A stretch of DNA of 64,000 bases. It comes from Zoogloea oleivorans (GTDB taxonomy: Bacteria > Pseudomonadota > Gammaproteobacteria > Burkholderiales > Rhodocyclaceae). This document shows, one piece after another, positions 8,191 to 16,287 of this stretch (the stretch's first letter is position 1; every line of letters starts with the position of its first letter). Below the pieces are notes generated by a model. The model saw nothing but the letters and a program-made list of their open reading frames with translations. It was not told where the DNA came from and ran no database searches. Both the position numbers and the translations under genes were made by a program. The stretch covers positions 17,563 through 81,562 of the forward strand of contig JAOAUC010000018.1 of assembly GCA_030157785.1 (NCBI GenBank). Reading direction: 5' to 3'.

Positions 8191-8449
8191 ATGATGACTA
8201 CGCACTCAATAATGGCTAATTATTGAACTCGGCGCCGGGAGCTTGTTGAAAAAAACAGGATTGTCTCGCTCGACAATCTATGCAAAGATTCAAAAATGGT
8301 CGTTTTCAAGGCAGATTTCCTTGGGGTTAAAATCAGTGGGTTTGATTGCGTCTGAAATTGATATTTGGCAGTGCACGCAAATCAAAAGAATCCAGAAACA
8401 AACAGCTTCCTACAACAAGATTCCAATGAAGTGGATGCATAAAATATGA
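8191..8449 (+). pseudogene. AlpA-family regulator, broken by stop and frameshift
   Basis: From ATG 8191 (AAGGA in front) the frame reads MMTTHSIMANY and meets TGA at 8224. The same frame continues with TRRRELVEK up to a run of seven A (about 8249-8255), after which the AlpA pattern continues in another frame: TGLSRSTIYAKI, then RQISLGLKSVG and ASEIDIW. Read together this is one complete AlpA protein of about 85 residues with an in-frame stop and one extra A. The downstream part alone starts only with TTG codons and lacks the first helix. Its TGA overlaps the ATG of the integrase-like gene. Confidence 0.75.
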
Positions 8450-9192
8450 AAGAAAAAATGCAAAGCAATACCACCAAAATTCGCAAACAGAGCCGCGAAG
8501 TGGCACTGACATCTGACGAACTGGGAAAACTACTTAGATCGATCAATCAGTCATCTCTAGTACAGACGCACAAGCTTGCACTTCGCCTGCTGATGCTGTG
8601 TCTTATCCACAGATCAGCGCTGATTGAAGCAAAATGGGAGGAAATCAACTTCGAGCAAGAAGAATGGTCCATCCCCGGCGAGAGAATGAAGAGCAACAAA
8701 CCGCATTCAGTGCTCCTGTCCAAGCAAGCCCTGGCGATTTTTGAAGAATTGAAAGGGCTATCGAGCGGTTCTGAGTGGATTTTTACAAGAGAAAACAGTC
8801 TACATCAGCCGATTTCAAAATTTACACTTAGCTCTGCAGTAAGCGCGTTAAAACATGACGTGAAGGATTACGTGATTAAAGATTTTCGGCTAACCGGCTC
8901 TTTCTACTTAAGAGAAGCCGGATTTAACTTAGAGGTAATCAAGAAAGCCTTGGGGCACGAGACTGCAAGTTTACGTGAGTCTCTCATCCTCACTCAGAAT
9001 GCCAGGCAAAAGATCATAGAACCATCGTTCTCAGCAATTGACTTCAACTTGTCGCAGTACGACAAAAAGCTAAAGCATGACGGCCCTAACCCTGCCGTGG
9101 CGTGCAGACTGAAACGGTTTGATACGCCAGAGCGCGAGATGATGCAGTGGTGGGCTGACTTCGTAAGTGGCCTTACATCTCCCCACGTTTAA
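8446..9192 (+). CDS. Degenerate tyrosine-recombinase-like protein
   Basis: The 248-residue protein aligns with the catalytic half of P4-type integrases: Arg56 in LIHRSALIEAKWEEI, Lys82 in the beta-hairpin and the late box LGHE (His171) are present. The HxxR box reads KDFR (145-148), so the first His is Lys, and no Tyr stands at the usual 8-10 residues after LGH. The C-terminal MMQWWADFV matches genuine island integrases. The N-terminal arm-binding and core-binding domains are missing. It is therefore probably inactive as a recombinase, or has an accessory role. It overlaps the alpA remnant by ATGA. Confidence 0.7.
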   Translation: MKEKMQSNTTKIRKQSREVALTSDELGKLLRSINQSSLVQTHKLALRLLMLCLIHRSALIEAKWEEINFEQEEWSIPGERMKSNKPHSVLLSKQALAIFEELKGLSSGSEWIFTRENSLHQPISKFTLSSAVSALKHDVKDYVIKDFRLTGSFYLREAGFNLEVIKKALGHETASLRESLILTQNARQKIIEPSFSAIDFNLSQYDKKLKHDGPNPAVACRLKRFDTPEREMMQWWADFVSGLTSPHV

Positions 9193-9563
9193 AAGCGGGG
9201 CGAGGCCCCGTAAGCTCAGAGGACTGAAACAGGCGAGGCCCCACACCACCGAGAGGCCAATGAGGTAACGAAGATAGTGTTTAAACGTCGGTCAGGCTCG
9301 TTAAGTGTTAATCAACCAGGCTGATCTAATATAAACCGCTCTCGGGGGCGGTTTATATTGTCCAACAAACTTTGAGTCTGTCCATCAGAGCGGAGAGAGT
9401 ATCAATTTCCGGCAAGAGCTTTACACATTCTGCGAGCAGAAGGAGCATTACTGACTCATCACCATTTTTCTACGCAGAGGTGAATTTTTTCCCCTCACAG
9501 ACAAGCCTCATCACAGGTAAGCTTAACGAACAAAGACCGTTAACGATTTTGTGAGAATTTTGC
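9193..9563. other. Intergenic stretch with hairpins, no gene seen
   Basis: The 371 bases after the integrase-like gene hold a small GC hairpin (GCGGGGC-GA-GGCCCCG region at about 9196-9211), whose half GGCGAGGCCCC is repeated near 9230, and a strong AT-flanked inverted repeat at 9328-9359. Short open frames have no recognisable product. The region may carry recombinase binding sites of the element. Confidence 0.5.
9328..9359. terminator. Inverted repeat, bidirectional terminator-like
   Basis: AATATAAACCGC pairs with GCGGTTTATATT over 12 perfect base pairs with an 8-base loop. The A- and T-rich flanks within the stem suit termination in either direction. A recombinase or regulator site is the alternative. 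Confidence 0.6.
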
Positions 9564-9716
9564 ATGAGTAACTGTGACAACGAATATTTTCTCCCCCCAG
9601 ATTCGACTTGTACCCACCACGAAGACGAACCTGCAGTGACCGTTCTTGATGGCGAGCCTCTTTGTGCCCAGTGTCGCGATGACTATGTGGACACGTTCGA
9701 CGAGAGGCGTGATTAA
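9564..9716 (+). CDS. Small Cys/His-rich protein, 50 residues
   Basis: ATG at 9564 opens a 50-residue frame ending in TAA at 9714-9716. Cysteines stand at residues 4 and 16, followed by the His pair 18-19, and at 34 and 37 as CAQC. The arrangement suggests a small zinc-ribbon-like protein; composition is acidic. The ribosome site is weak (GTGAG). A terminator-like hairpin follows directly, which supports a real transcription unit. I know no named family. The alternative is a chance frame. Confidence 0.5.
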   Translation: MSNCDNEYFLPPDSTCTHHEDEPAVTVLDGEPLCAQCRDDYVDTFDERRD

Positions 9717-9741
9717 TTGCGCCTTTGCTTGAGGCATGAGA

Positions 9742-9772
9742 AGCACACGACTAATCGTGCGCGTGCTTTTTT
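9742..9772 (+). terminator. Intrinsic terminator after the small Cys-rich gene
   Basis: AGCAC and ACGA pair with TCGT and GTGCT around a bulge, followed by TTTTTT. It lies 26 nt after the stop of the 9564 gene. Confidence 0.65.
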
Positions 9773-9961
9773 ATTTCTCAGGAGTGCATGGGGTCTGGTT
9801 GTGGTGGTGATGTCGGCGGTGAAGAAGTCGTCCGATCCGAAGACTCTCTGAGAAGGGAAATCAGAGCATCCCCACGCGGCCGGGCCTTTTGTAAGGAGCC
9901 CATAGAACTGCAGTCCGGACGGCTCCGAATGCGGTGTCAAGCAGACAAAAATTGAGCGTAA

Positions 9962-9990
9962 TGTGGGTTCGATTCCCATCGCCCGCTCCA
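9962..9990 (+). other. 3' fragment of tRNA-Gly, element attachment site
   Basis: The T-arm GTGGGTTCGATTCCCAT and the acceptor end CGCCCGCTCCA are those of a proteobacterial tRNA-Gly. The 70 bases before it do not contain the matching 5' half (no GCGGGCG acceptor, D-arm or anticodon arm), so this is not a functional tRNA gene. Such 3' fragments are left as one attachment site after integration into a tRNA gene. The core repeat should recur at the end of the intact tRNA-Gly on the other side of the element, outside this window. Confidence 0.85.
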
Positions 9991-10029
9991 GATCGAATTC
10001 CTGCAGGTCGTTGATCTGCAAGAAAAAAG

Positions 10030-10055
10030 GCCAACCTGCGAGGGTTGGCTTTTTT
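10030..10055 (+). terminator. Terminator downstream of the tRNA-Gly fragment
   Basis: GCCAACC pairs with GGTTGGC over a 6-base loop and is followed by TTTTTT. Its position 40 nt after the tRNA 3' end fits the original tRNA-Gly terminator, which would place the chromosome side to the right of 9990. Confidence 0.85.
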
Positions 10056-10193
10056 GTTGTCTGGTCGATGTCTGGTCGGAGCTGGGTAGGGTGCGGTCTA
10101 GAGCCATCAAGTTCGCTCCAACAGGTCGCTCATCGGAAGGCGACCTAGGGTCTACCGCTGAAGCCTGTCGGCTATGCGAAGGTTACCTGCTCT

Positions 10194-12779
10194 TTACTCA
10201 TAATCTTTGGCTAATGCACCTTCGTATAGCCCCTTCGCACTTGTTGCACCCCCGATAGCTTGGCGTACCTCGGAGCGTTTCAAGTCCAGCACACGCAACT
10301 TGCCGTACGCTTCTGCAACGGACTCGATACGACGGTACGCACTACCGTAGAACTCGGCGTAGATAGCAAGTCCTTTCAGCTTGGGCAATGCATCAGCCAA
10401 ATGCAGGCCATGTGGATCGACCAAATCAACAGACACCTTGCCGTCCTGCTCAGCGAAAAACACGAAATCAGGGCGAACGACTTTGTATTGCTCGTCTTCC
10501 AAGTAGGCAATCCCTAGCGACGATTGTCCTGGCTGCTGCGGATTTCGATACCAGAAGCGGAAACCTTCCCGCTTCGACTCAGCCTCAACCACGGCGCGCT
10601 CCCACTCATTCAATTCGGCAGGGTACTTTCCATCCTTGTCGCAGAGCAGGTGGTTTTTCCAAGTCGGGAATGCAACCTCCTTGTCATTCTCACGCGCCTT
10701 GGTCGCCTCGTAACGGGACTCGGGCTTGGCCAAATCAATGCTTTGCGGTTCGCTGCTCATCTCGACGATCTGCCGGTACGCCTCCTTCCGGTCGTCACTG
10801 AGCGCTTTGATCTTTGGTCCGTAAGTCGCCAGCCATGCCTTTGCCAGCTCGTCAGCTTTCGCGTCGAAATAGGTTTGAGCCTCGGTCACCAACCCAAGGC
10901 CGGCCACCGTGACACGAGCCTCGACGATGGCCTCCAAGTACTCCTCTGGGTCATCGTCAACGTTGGCGACTTTCTGGGCCAGATGTTCGACGTAGGTACG
11001 GGCAATGTCTGGGCTGAAAATGCGCGCTGCGCGCCGGTAGGCGTCGTCGATCACCGCGACATCGGCGTCCTCCCAGAATTCATCGAAGGTCTTCACCTTG
11101 CCCTTCATATCCGCAATGATGGTCTTGCCATCCACGGTCATCACGGACTTACGCTTGGCCTCGATCTTTTCCTTCTGACTTTCCTGAAACACATCCAGCG
11201 CTTTGTGCATCTCTGCATGGGCTAGTTTGCCGGCATGCTGAAGGATGCCATCTGACGCCAGCTCATGCGCTAGTGCGGTCAATCGCTTCGCAGGCTTTGC
11301 CCCTCGCTGGGGTCGAGTTTGGGACGGCAGAGCCTCGAAAGCATCCCATACGGGTGCGGATGCATCCGGGTGAGGCTTGACCTCAACGTAATCGATAAGA
11401 ATGCGGCCCGAGGGCGCAGCCGATTCGTCGCCCGTCATCAAGGAATCGACAACCTCTTTCACAGTCTTCCTGCTGAATTTGGGCAGCAAGCAGTCCACAG
11501 CGTTCAATCGGTCGTTACCAGGAATGCGACGGGCCAAAGGAGAACGCACCATACGGCCCAGCAACTGGGTAATGTGGGTACGGTCGCTGGCGGCCCGGAA
11601 GGACACCATTACCTCTGCACGAGGACAGTCCCAGCCTGTACTGATGGCATCCTTTGCGATCAGCACGCGTATCCATGTCGAATCTTGCACGCGCTGCGGC
11701 TCGATGTAGGGCACGTCACGATTGCCAAAGCGCTGCGTGGTGTGATCGCCAAAGACATGAGCAACGCTGGTGGCTGGCAACTCGGGATAGCGCTCGAAGA
11801 TGGTGTCCAGCGCCCGCCCAATCTCGTTCGGATCCGGTGTATTGGGTACTTGCAGCACCATCAACGGAACAACGACTCCCGCCTCTTCCTGCTGCTTGGC
11901 GTATTCGGCCCAAGCCGTGGTTGACTCCTTGATCTTGTCGGTTGCCCGCCGCACAAGCACCGTATCAAAGTCGCCGACTTCATCAGGAATGTCCAGCAGA
12001 ATTGTGTCTTTGATGAGGCCAGATTCCTGGACCTTTGCTGCATCGACCACCACGTTTTGCAGCTTCATGTGTTTGCCGGCGAACTCAATCGCCTGATTAA
12101 AGCGCTCGACAGTTGCCGAGATGCCCCACACGACCGGGATGCCAGGCACGCCACCAGAACCGTTGATGAGGCGCTGAACGATGGTTCCTTTTTCTCTTGG
12201 CGTGGCGTCACCCATGCCGCGATGCGCCTCGTCCAGTACCAGATAAAGCGTCAACTCCGGGTCTTCAATGGTGTTCTGGATCGTGTCCCAAATCGTGTAG
12301 GCCCGCAGATCGGGGCGGGTTTCTGGCAGCAAGTCGCCCGCCTTGGCCTCCAGCTCGTGTTGGTCGTGCCCCCGGACAAGCAGGCTGTTCTTCCCCAGCT
12401 TCTGGGTGTTGAGGAAGTAGATTTTCCCAGCTTCAAATCGGGGGCGATTGAACGTATTCTCAACCACCACCAGGTCGGTATGGTTGATACGGTCGCTCGC
12501 CTCCATCAAGCGGAATCGGGTCTGCTCGTTTAGAGATGGATCGTCGCTGAACCAAATGACCACTGCGCCAGGGTCGGCATCAAAGTCGAATTCGTCATCG
12601 CCGCGAAACAGCGCTTCGAATGCGGCTGCGGCCATAACGGTCTTACCTGCGCCGGTGACAGCAGTCAGAGAGAACGCAGTCTTGTCAGATTCGCTGCGCC
12701 AATAACGGCGAGCCTTTCTGAGATTAGCCAAGGCATCGCGCACTGCGTCGCGTTGATAGTCCTTGAGGGTGAACTTCAT
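10194..12779 (-). CDS. Type III restriction endonuclease subunit (Res)
   Basis: The 861-residue protein is a superfamily 2 helicase-nuclease. Motif I is VTGAGKTVMA near residues 40-50, motif II is LVLDEAHRGMG near 180, motif III is GISATVERF and motif VI is LGRMVRSPLARR near 405. The C-terminal region with RPDFVFF and VDLVDPHG is the likely endonuclease domain. It would cut DNA only with the partner Mod protein after ATP-driven travel. The start ATG lies 3 nt after the mod stop, so the genes are translationally linked. No frameshift is seen; the system looks intact. Confidence 0.88.
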   Translation of the reverse strand: MKFTLKDYQRDAVRDALANLRKARRYWRSESDKTAFSLTAVTGAGKTVMAAAAFEALFRGDDEFDFDADPGAVVIWFSDDPSLNEQTRFRLMEASDRINHTDLVVVENTFNRPRFEAGKIYFLNTQKLGKNSLLVRGHDQHELEAKAGDLLPETRPDLRAYTIWDTIQNTIEDPELTLYLVLDEAHRGMGDATPREKGTIVQRLINGSGGVPGIPVVWGISATVERFNQAIEFAGKHMKLQNVVVDAAKVQESGLIKDTILLDIPDEVGDFDTVLVRRATDKIKESTTAWAEYAKQQEEAGVVVPLMVLQVPNTPDPNEIGRALDTIFERYPELPATSVAHVFGDHTTQRFGNRDVPYIEPQRVQDSTWIRVLIAKDAISTGWDCPRAEVMVSFRAASDRTHITQLLGRMVRSPLARRIPGNDRLNAVDCLLPKFSRKTVKEVVDSLMTGDESAAPSGRILIDYVEVKPHPDASAPVWDAFEALPSQTRPQRGAKPAKRLTALAHELASDGILQHAGKLAHAEMHKALDVFQESQKEKIEAKRKSVMTVDGKTIIADMKGKVKTFDEFWEDADVAVIDDAYRRAARIFSPDIARTYVEHLAQKVANVDDDPEEYLEAIVEARVTVAGLGLVTEAQTYFDAKADELAKAWLATYGPKIKALSDDRKEAYRQIVEMSSEPQSIDLAKPESRYEATKARENDKEVAFPTWKNHLLCDKDGKYPAELNEWERAVVEAESKREGFRFWYRNPQQPGQSSLGIAYLEDEQYKVVRPDFVFFAEQDGKVSVDLVDPHGLHLADALPKLKGLAIYAEFYGSAYRRIESVAEAYGKLRVLDLKRSEVRQAIGGATSAKGLYEGALAKDYE

Positions 12780-12782
12780 GCC

Positions 12783-14987
12783 TTACTCCCCATTGGCAAA
12801 ACTGAAATTGGTCAGATAGGACTCATACAAGCGCACTGGCTCCACATTGCCCGGTAGGCGCTTGGCGATTGACTGAAAGCGGCGATCATCGTCGGTGACG
12901 ATGTAGGCGATACTGGGGCTGTCCGCTTTATTGAGGGCATGGATAAAGGGGGTAGCCTGATCCACGTCGGTTAGCAGTCCATATGAGTCTGCTATAGCCC
13001 AACCCTCTTCTGGCAGCTTGTCGATGCGGCTACCGCTTGCGCCGGCACGCAGCCACAGCAGTGGGGCGATGCGGGCATAGGCTAGATTGTGGTTGACGGC
13101 ACTCTTGGCCTCGTAGGTCAGGGTAAAGAACTCGGCGTTTTCCTCGAACCCTTCGGCCATTGGGAATTCATCGGTGAATTTGTATTCACCCTTGATGGGC
13201 TCTCCGTCCGGCGTCTTGCCGGTAATTGCGGCTGCGACGCGAGGTTTGGTGATGTAATCACAGATACCATGCTTTTCCCATTCCGGGTCACCTGGACGCA
13301 GCCCATTCTTGCGTAGGACATCCTGCTCGATTGCCGCGACTTCGTTGTTAGTGACGGAGATGCATTGGCGACGGCCACCATCTTGGCGGTTTAGTCGCAT
13401 TACTGCGTGGGCCGTAGTGCCTGAGCCTGAGAAGTAGTCCAAAATGACCGCATCGGGCTTCTCGGATAGAAATATACGCAGTGCGTCCTCAACGGCATGG
13501 AGTGACTTCGGAAAAGGAAACGTGCGATTGGGGATAAGGGATGTAAGCACCCCAGTCCCGTAATGCTCTGAATTGTGCGATTTGAAAGCCCACTGCGTTG
13601 TCGGCGTTTTAACCAGAGCCTCCGGATATTCAGCTATTACCGACCCATCAGGATTTCGTCCTGTTACAGTCGCACGACCTTCTTCTATATCCTTGATTGG
13701 TCCAGCCTTTAGGTATTGAATGATGTATTTCTGTGGCTGTTCAGGCGTTGCTTTCCCTGCACGAGCGTAACCATCTTGCCACCTCTTGATAAACGTCGGG
13801 CCTATGGCGGACCAGTTCATCTCGGTGCCGTCTTTCCTTATAGGAAAAACGGCAACACAGCCCGCTCTCTCGGGTGCGTTGGTGCGAGGTTCATTGTGTG
13901 GCAAGGGGTCACCAACTGCTTCAATGCAACCGGTTTCGACATTGACGTAAATTGGATAGAACTGCCGGGGGCCGCCCTTTTTGGTGCCACGTCGAGAAGC
14001 TAAGTCTCGTCGGCGAAAGGTTTGCCAGTCAAGACCAATCCCAAAATCATCTTTTCCAGAATTTTTGCCTTCAGAGTCTTGTTGATCGACATCGTCGTCA
14101 TCTTCCTCCGGCGCATCATTCAATTCTATTGCAGAAGAAGATGGATTGCTCAATCGACCTATCTTGGCGGCTCCAAACCAAAGAAAATAGATGTACTCAT
14201 CAACACGTCGAAACTCATTTGCACGGCCTGTACCTTTTGAGTTTATGAGCGTCGAGATCATCTGCATGCTTGCTTCAGGAAAGGTTTGCTGAAGTAGCAA
14301 TCCTAATCGCAGATATTCCTTTTCATCGATGGTCACGATCAGCACTGAATCCTGAGGATTCAACAGTTCCCGTGCGACTTGCAATCGGCGCTCCAGCATG
14401 GCTAACCATTTGCTGTGTCGATATAGATCGTCACCTTCAACGTAATCGTTGTTGTACTTCCAGTCCTTCGCGCCGCTGTTGTATGGAGGGTCAATATAGA
14501 TGGCATCGACCTTACCTCGGTGCGTGTAGGTCAACGCCTTCAGGACATGGAAATTCTCGCCGTTGATGATAGTGTGGAACGGTTTTTCTCCGCCTCTTTC
14601 TACCTTGCCAGTACTGACAAGCCCCGGATAAATCGTGTCGCGGAACTCGGCCACGACCACCAGATCATCGAGAGAGACAGACTGCATTTCCGCTTCGGCT
14701 GTATTCAGCAGCTCTAGGTCGGCCACATTCTTTGCCTTATGAATGGCCTTAACTTGCCAGAGGCGCAGGTCACCCTTCTTGGTCGATCCTCGTGGGGGTA
14801 ACACACGAACCTTGTCACCCTTGCGAATAGGGCGCAGCGGCAGCTCCACCGCTTCCGGGCTGTGACGCTCAAAGTTCAGTCCGAAAGGCAGTCGTGAAGA
14901 TAGGGCTTTGAACTCTCGTTCTAGGTCGGCCCCTAGTTGTGCATCCTTCGCTTTGATGCGAGCTAGTAGGTCAGTAAGTCGAGACAC
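12783..14987 (-). CDS. Type III DNA adenine methyltransferase (Mod)
   Basis: The 734-residue protein has DPPYNSG near residue 167 and DYFSGSGTTAHAV near residue 523, the beta-class order in which the catalytic motif precedes the SAM motif. The segment between them, with an unusual Glu/Asp run (EEDDDDVDQQD) at about 295-305, is the target-recognition part. It methylates adenine and gives specificity to the Res subunit. The first 110 residues are an extra N-terminal domain of the kind found in this Mod subgroup. No simple repeats that would cause phase variation are visible. It follows an HTH gene by 51 nt. Confidence 0.9.
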   Translation of the reverse strand: MSRLTDLLARIKAKDAQLGADLEREFKALSSRLPFGLNFERHSPEAVELPLRPIRKGDKVRVLPPRGSTKKGDLRLWQVKAIHKAKNVADLELLNTAEAEMQSVSLDDLVVVAEFRDTIYPGLVSTGKVERGGEKPFHTIINGENFHVLKALTYTHRGKVDAIYIDPPYNSGAKDWKYNNDYVEGDDLYRHSKWLAMLERRLQVARELLNPQDSVLIVTIDEKEYLRLGLLLQQTFPEASMQMISTLINSKGTGRANEFRRVDEYIYFLWFGAAKIGRLSNPSSSAIELNDAPEEDDDDVDQQDSEGKNSGKDDFGIGLDWQTFRRRDLASRRGTKKGGPRQFYPIYVNVETGCIEAVGDPLPHNEPRTNAPERAGCVAVFPIRKDGTEMNWSAIGPTFIKRWQDGYARAGKATPEQPQKYIIQYLKAGPIKDIEEGRATVTGRNPDGSVIAEYPEALVKTPTTQWAFKSHNSEHYGTGVLTSLIPNRTFPFPKSLHAVEDALRIFLSEKPDAVILDYFSGSGTTAHAVMRLNRQDGGRRQCISVTNNEVAAIEQDVLRKNGLRPGDPEWEKHGICDYITKPRVAAAITGKTPDGEPIKGEYKFTDEFPMAEGFEENAEFFTLTYEAKSAVNHNLAYARIAPLLWLRAGASGSRIDKLPEEGWAIADSYGLLTDVDQATPFIHALNKADSPSIAYIVTDDDRRFQSIAKRLPGNVEPVRLYESYLTNFSFANGE

Positions 14988-15038
14988 GGCGGCTTCCTAC
15001 ACATTTCATGAAATTATTTAGGGGGGAAAAATGCAGCA

Positions 15039-15242
15039 TCAGCGCCCCCCTGGCTTCGGATTTTTTTCGATACTGGCGGCAATCCAGCGATCTAGCTCGT
15101 TGCGCCGAAACCGCCATGTCCCCCCAAGTTTGAAGGCAGGTATGTCGCCTTGTTGGGCGAGTCGGTAGACGGTTCGCTTTCCGGCTTTTAGGTAGGCCGC
15201 AACTTCCTCTAGGGTCAGTATTTCGTCTTTAGGGGCTACCAT
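15039..15242 (-). CDS. Excisionase-family HTH protein
   Basis: The 67-residue protein is a MerR-like winged helix of the excisionase/SinI-type DNA-binding family: TLEEVAAYLKAGKRTVYRLA (residues 9-28) is the HTH and GTWRFRRNELDRWI the wing end. The ATG at 15242 is preceded by AAGGA at 7 nt; the longer in-frame extension has no ribosome site. Together with mod and res it forms a three-gene operon on the minus strand, so it may control expression of the restriction system. An excision function is less likely without an adjacent integrase. Confidence 0.82.
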   Translation of the reverse strand: MVAPKDEILTLEEVAAYLKAGKRTVYRLAQQGDIPAFKLGGTWRFRRNELDRWIAASIEKNPKPGGR

Positions 15243-15590
15243 TTTGCGATCCTTGCCGATCTTGCTCTTTGATTGCCATAGATTGCCAATTTTGCCATAG
15301 CGAACCAAGCTGTTGGGCTTCAAGTTTGCCGACTTGGAGATCAACCTCTATGCGGTCAGCAACCTCTCCAACTCTGCCCCCCCACAAAGTCCGGCTGCAG
15401 CCGCCCAAACAGAGTCATGAGCTCCTCCGTGCGCGGCGCGCAGCCCAACACCATCTTCTACGACTAGGCATTGCACCGCTCGGACTCCTTGGTCTGGATA
15501 CCCCAGATGGGTCAGCCAACACGCCAAGAGCGAAGAATCGAGCCCCAGGAAATGCGCCCCTCCCCCAGCCGCCACTCACGCATCCAGCCT
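15243..15590. other. Intergenic region between HTH gene and SRAP gene
   Basis: The 348 bases hold the promoter of the minus-strand restriction operon near its left side and the 3' flank of the SRAP gene at the right. Short open frames on both strands show no family pattern and no ribosome sites. Nothing else is recognised. Confidence 0.5.
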
Positions 15591-16205
15591 TTACTTCGGA
15601 TCTGGCGATCCCCTAAGCTCGACCTCACACTCGTTAAGCAGTGTCTGCGCCTCGTTCTCCGATTTGCACCGCAGCCAGTCACCCCAGGCATCGTCAGGCA
15701 GGATCACCACCGACCGCTTCTCGTCATCCGGCTTGTGGAAGCGCTTGAACAGCGGATCGTTGTCGGCATTGATCGTCAGCATGGTCATGGACCAGGAGGG
15801 TAGCCCGTCGTCCTTGAGTTGCCGCTCCCACAGGCCCGCGATCCCCATCGGCTTGCCATCCGTTCGCTCTATCCGCCAGCGCACCGCCCTCCCCGTCTCG
15901 TAGCTCGGTTCATAGATGGCATCCGCAGGAATGATGCAAAGCTGCCCCCGCTTCCAGGCGTTGCGGAACGAAGGCTTCTCTCCAACGGTTTCCGTGCGGG
16001 CGTTGTAGGTGCTTCGCGCGATCTTGGCATCCTTGGCCCAAGCGGGAATCAGGCCGAAGCATGCCGGAACCCACTCACGCGGCGCGAAGTTGGTGACAAC
16101 GGGGACGATGGAACCCGGGTAGGCCTCGCCGTAGCTGAAGTCCGGCGGCGGCAGCGGAAATGCCGCCAGTGCTTCACGGGAGGACGGACGATAGTTGGCA
16201 CACAT
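15591..16205 (-). CDS. SOS response-associated peptidase (SRAP/YedK, HMCES)
   Basis: The 204-residue protein begins MCANYRPS, so Cys2 becomes the N-terminal nucleophile that forms a thiazolidine link to abasic sites in single-stranded DNA. NARTET near residue 68, a PADAIYEP segment (Glu) and FHKPDDEKR (the active His) complete the SRAP catalytic set. It protects abasic sites during replication. It is divergent from umuDC over 82 bases holding a LexA-like box (16244-16259), so it is likely DNA-damage induced. Length fits the family. Confidence 0.93.
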   Translation of the reverse strand: MCANYRPSSREALAAFPLPPPDFSYGEAYPGSIVPVVTNFAPREWVPACFGLIPAWAKDAKIARSTYNARTETVGEKPSFRNAWKRGQLCIIPADAIYEPSYETGRAVRWRIERTDGKPMGIAGLWERQLKDDGLPSWSMTMLTINADNDPLFKRFHKPDDEKRSVVILPDDAWGDWLRCKSENEAQTLLNECEVELRGSPDPK

Positions 16206-16243
16206 GAGCTCAGGGTAACGTGCCTCGAATGGCGGCCGGAATA

Positions 16244-16259
16244 GTGTATATTTTTACAG
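16244..16259. promoter_or_regulatory. LexA (SOS) box candidate
   Basis: GTGTATATTTTTACAG differs from the enterobacterial-type CTGT-N8-ACAG box only at the first base. It lies between the divergent SRAP and umuD genes, both SOS functions, so one site could repress both. Confidence 0.7.
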
Positions 16260-16287
16260 TCTTTCGTTCTTTCGCCGTTATCACCCC

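Larger units (their letters stand above)
1..9990. mobile_element. Right part of an integrative element at tRNA-Gly
   Basis: The stretch carries AlpA-type regulators, a DUF3987 protein, a DUF932/YqaJ/metal-binding/RadC module and a tyrosine-recombinase-like gene, and stops at a truncated tRNA-Gly 3' end (9962-9990). These gene families are typical of integrative and conjugative elements and genomic islands. Base composition is uneven: AT-rich at 1-1250, 2960-3070 and 8150-9190, GC-rich in the 3.8-8.1 kb module, which suggests a mosaic. No conjugation genes are visible. The left end and the intact tRNA should lie upstream of the window. Two nested elements cannot be excluded, because an AlpA gene occurs both at 2.9 kb and at 8.2 kb. 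Confidence 0.75.

Noticed and set aside
9713..10021. Minus-strand open frame over the tRNA-Gly fragment
   Set aside because: Its translation contains the AMGIEPTLR type of string that comes from reading tRNA ends in antisense; no ribosome site or family.
12783..14987. Phase-variable repeats in mod
   Set aside because: Some type III mod genes carry simple tandem repeats; none was seen here.
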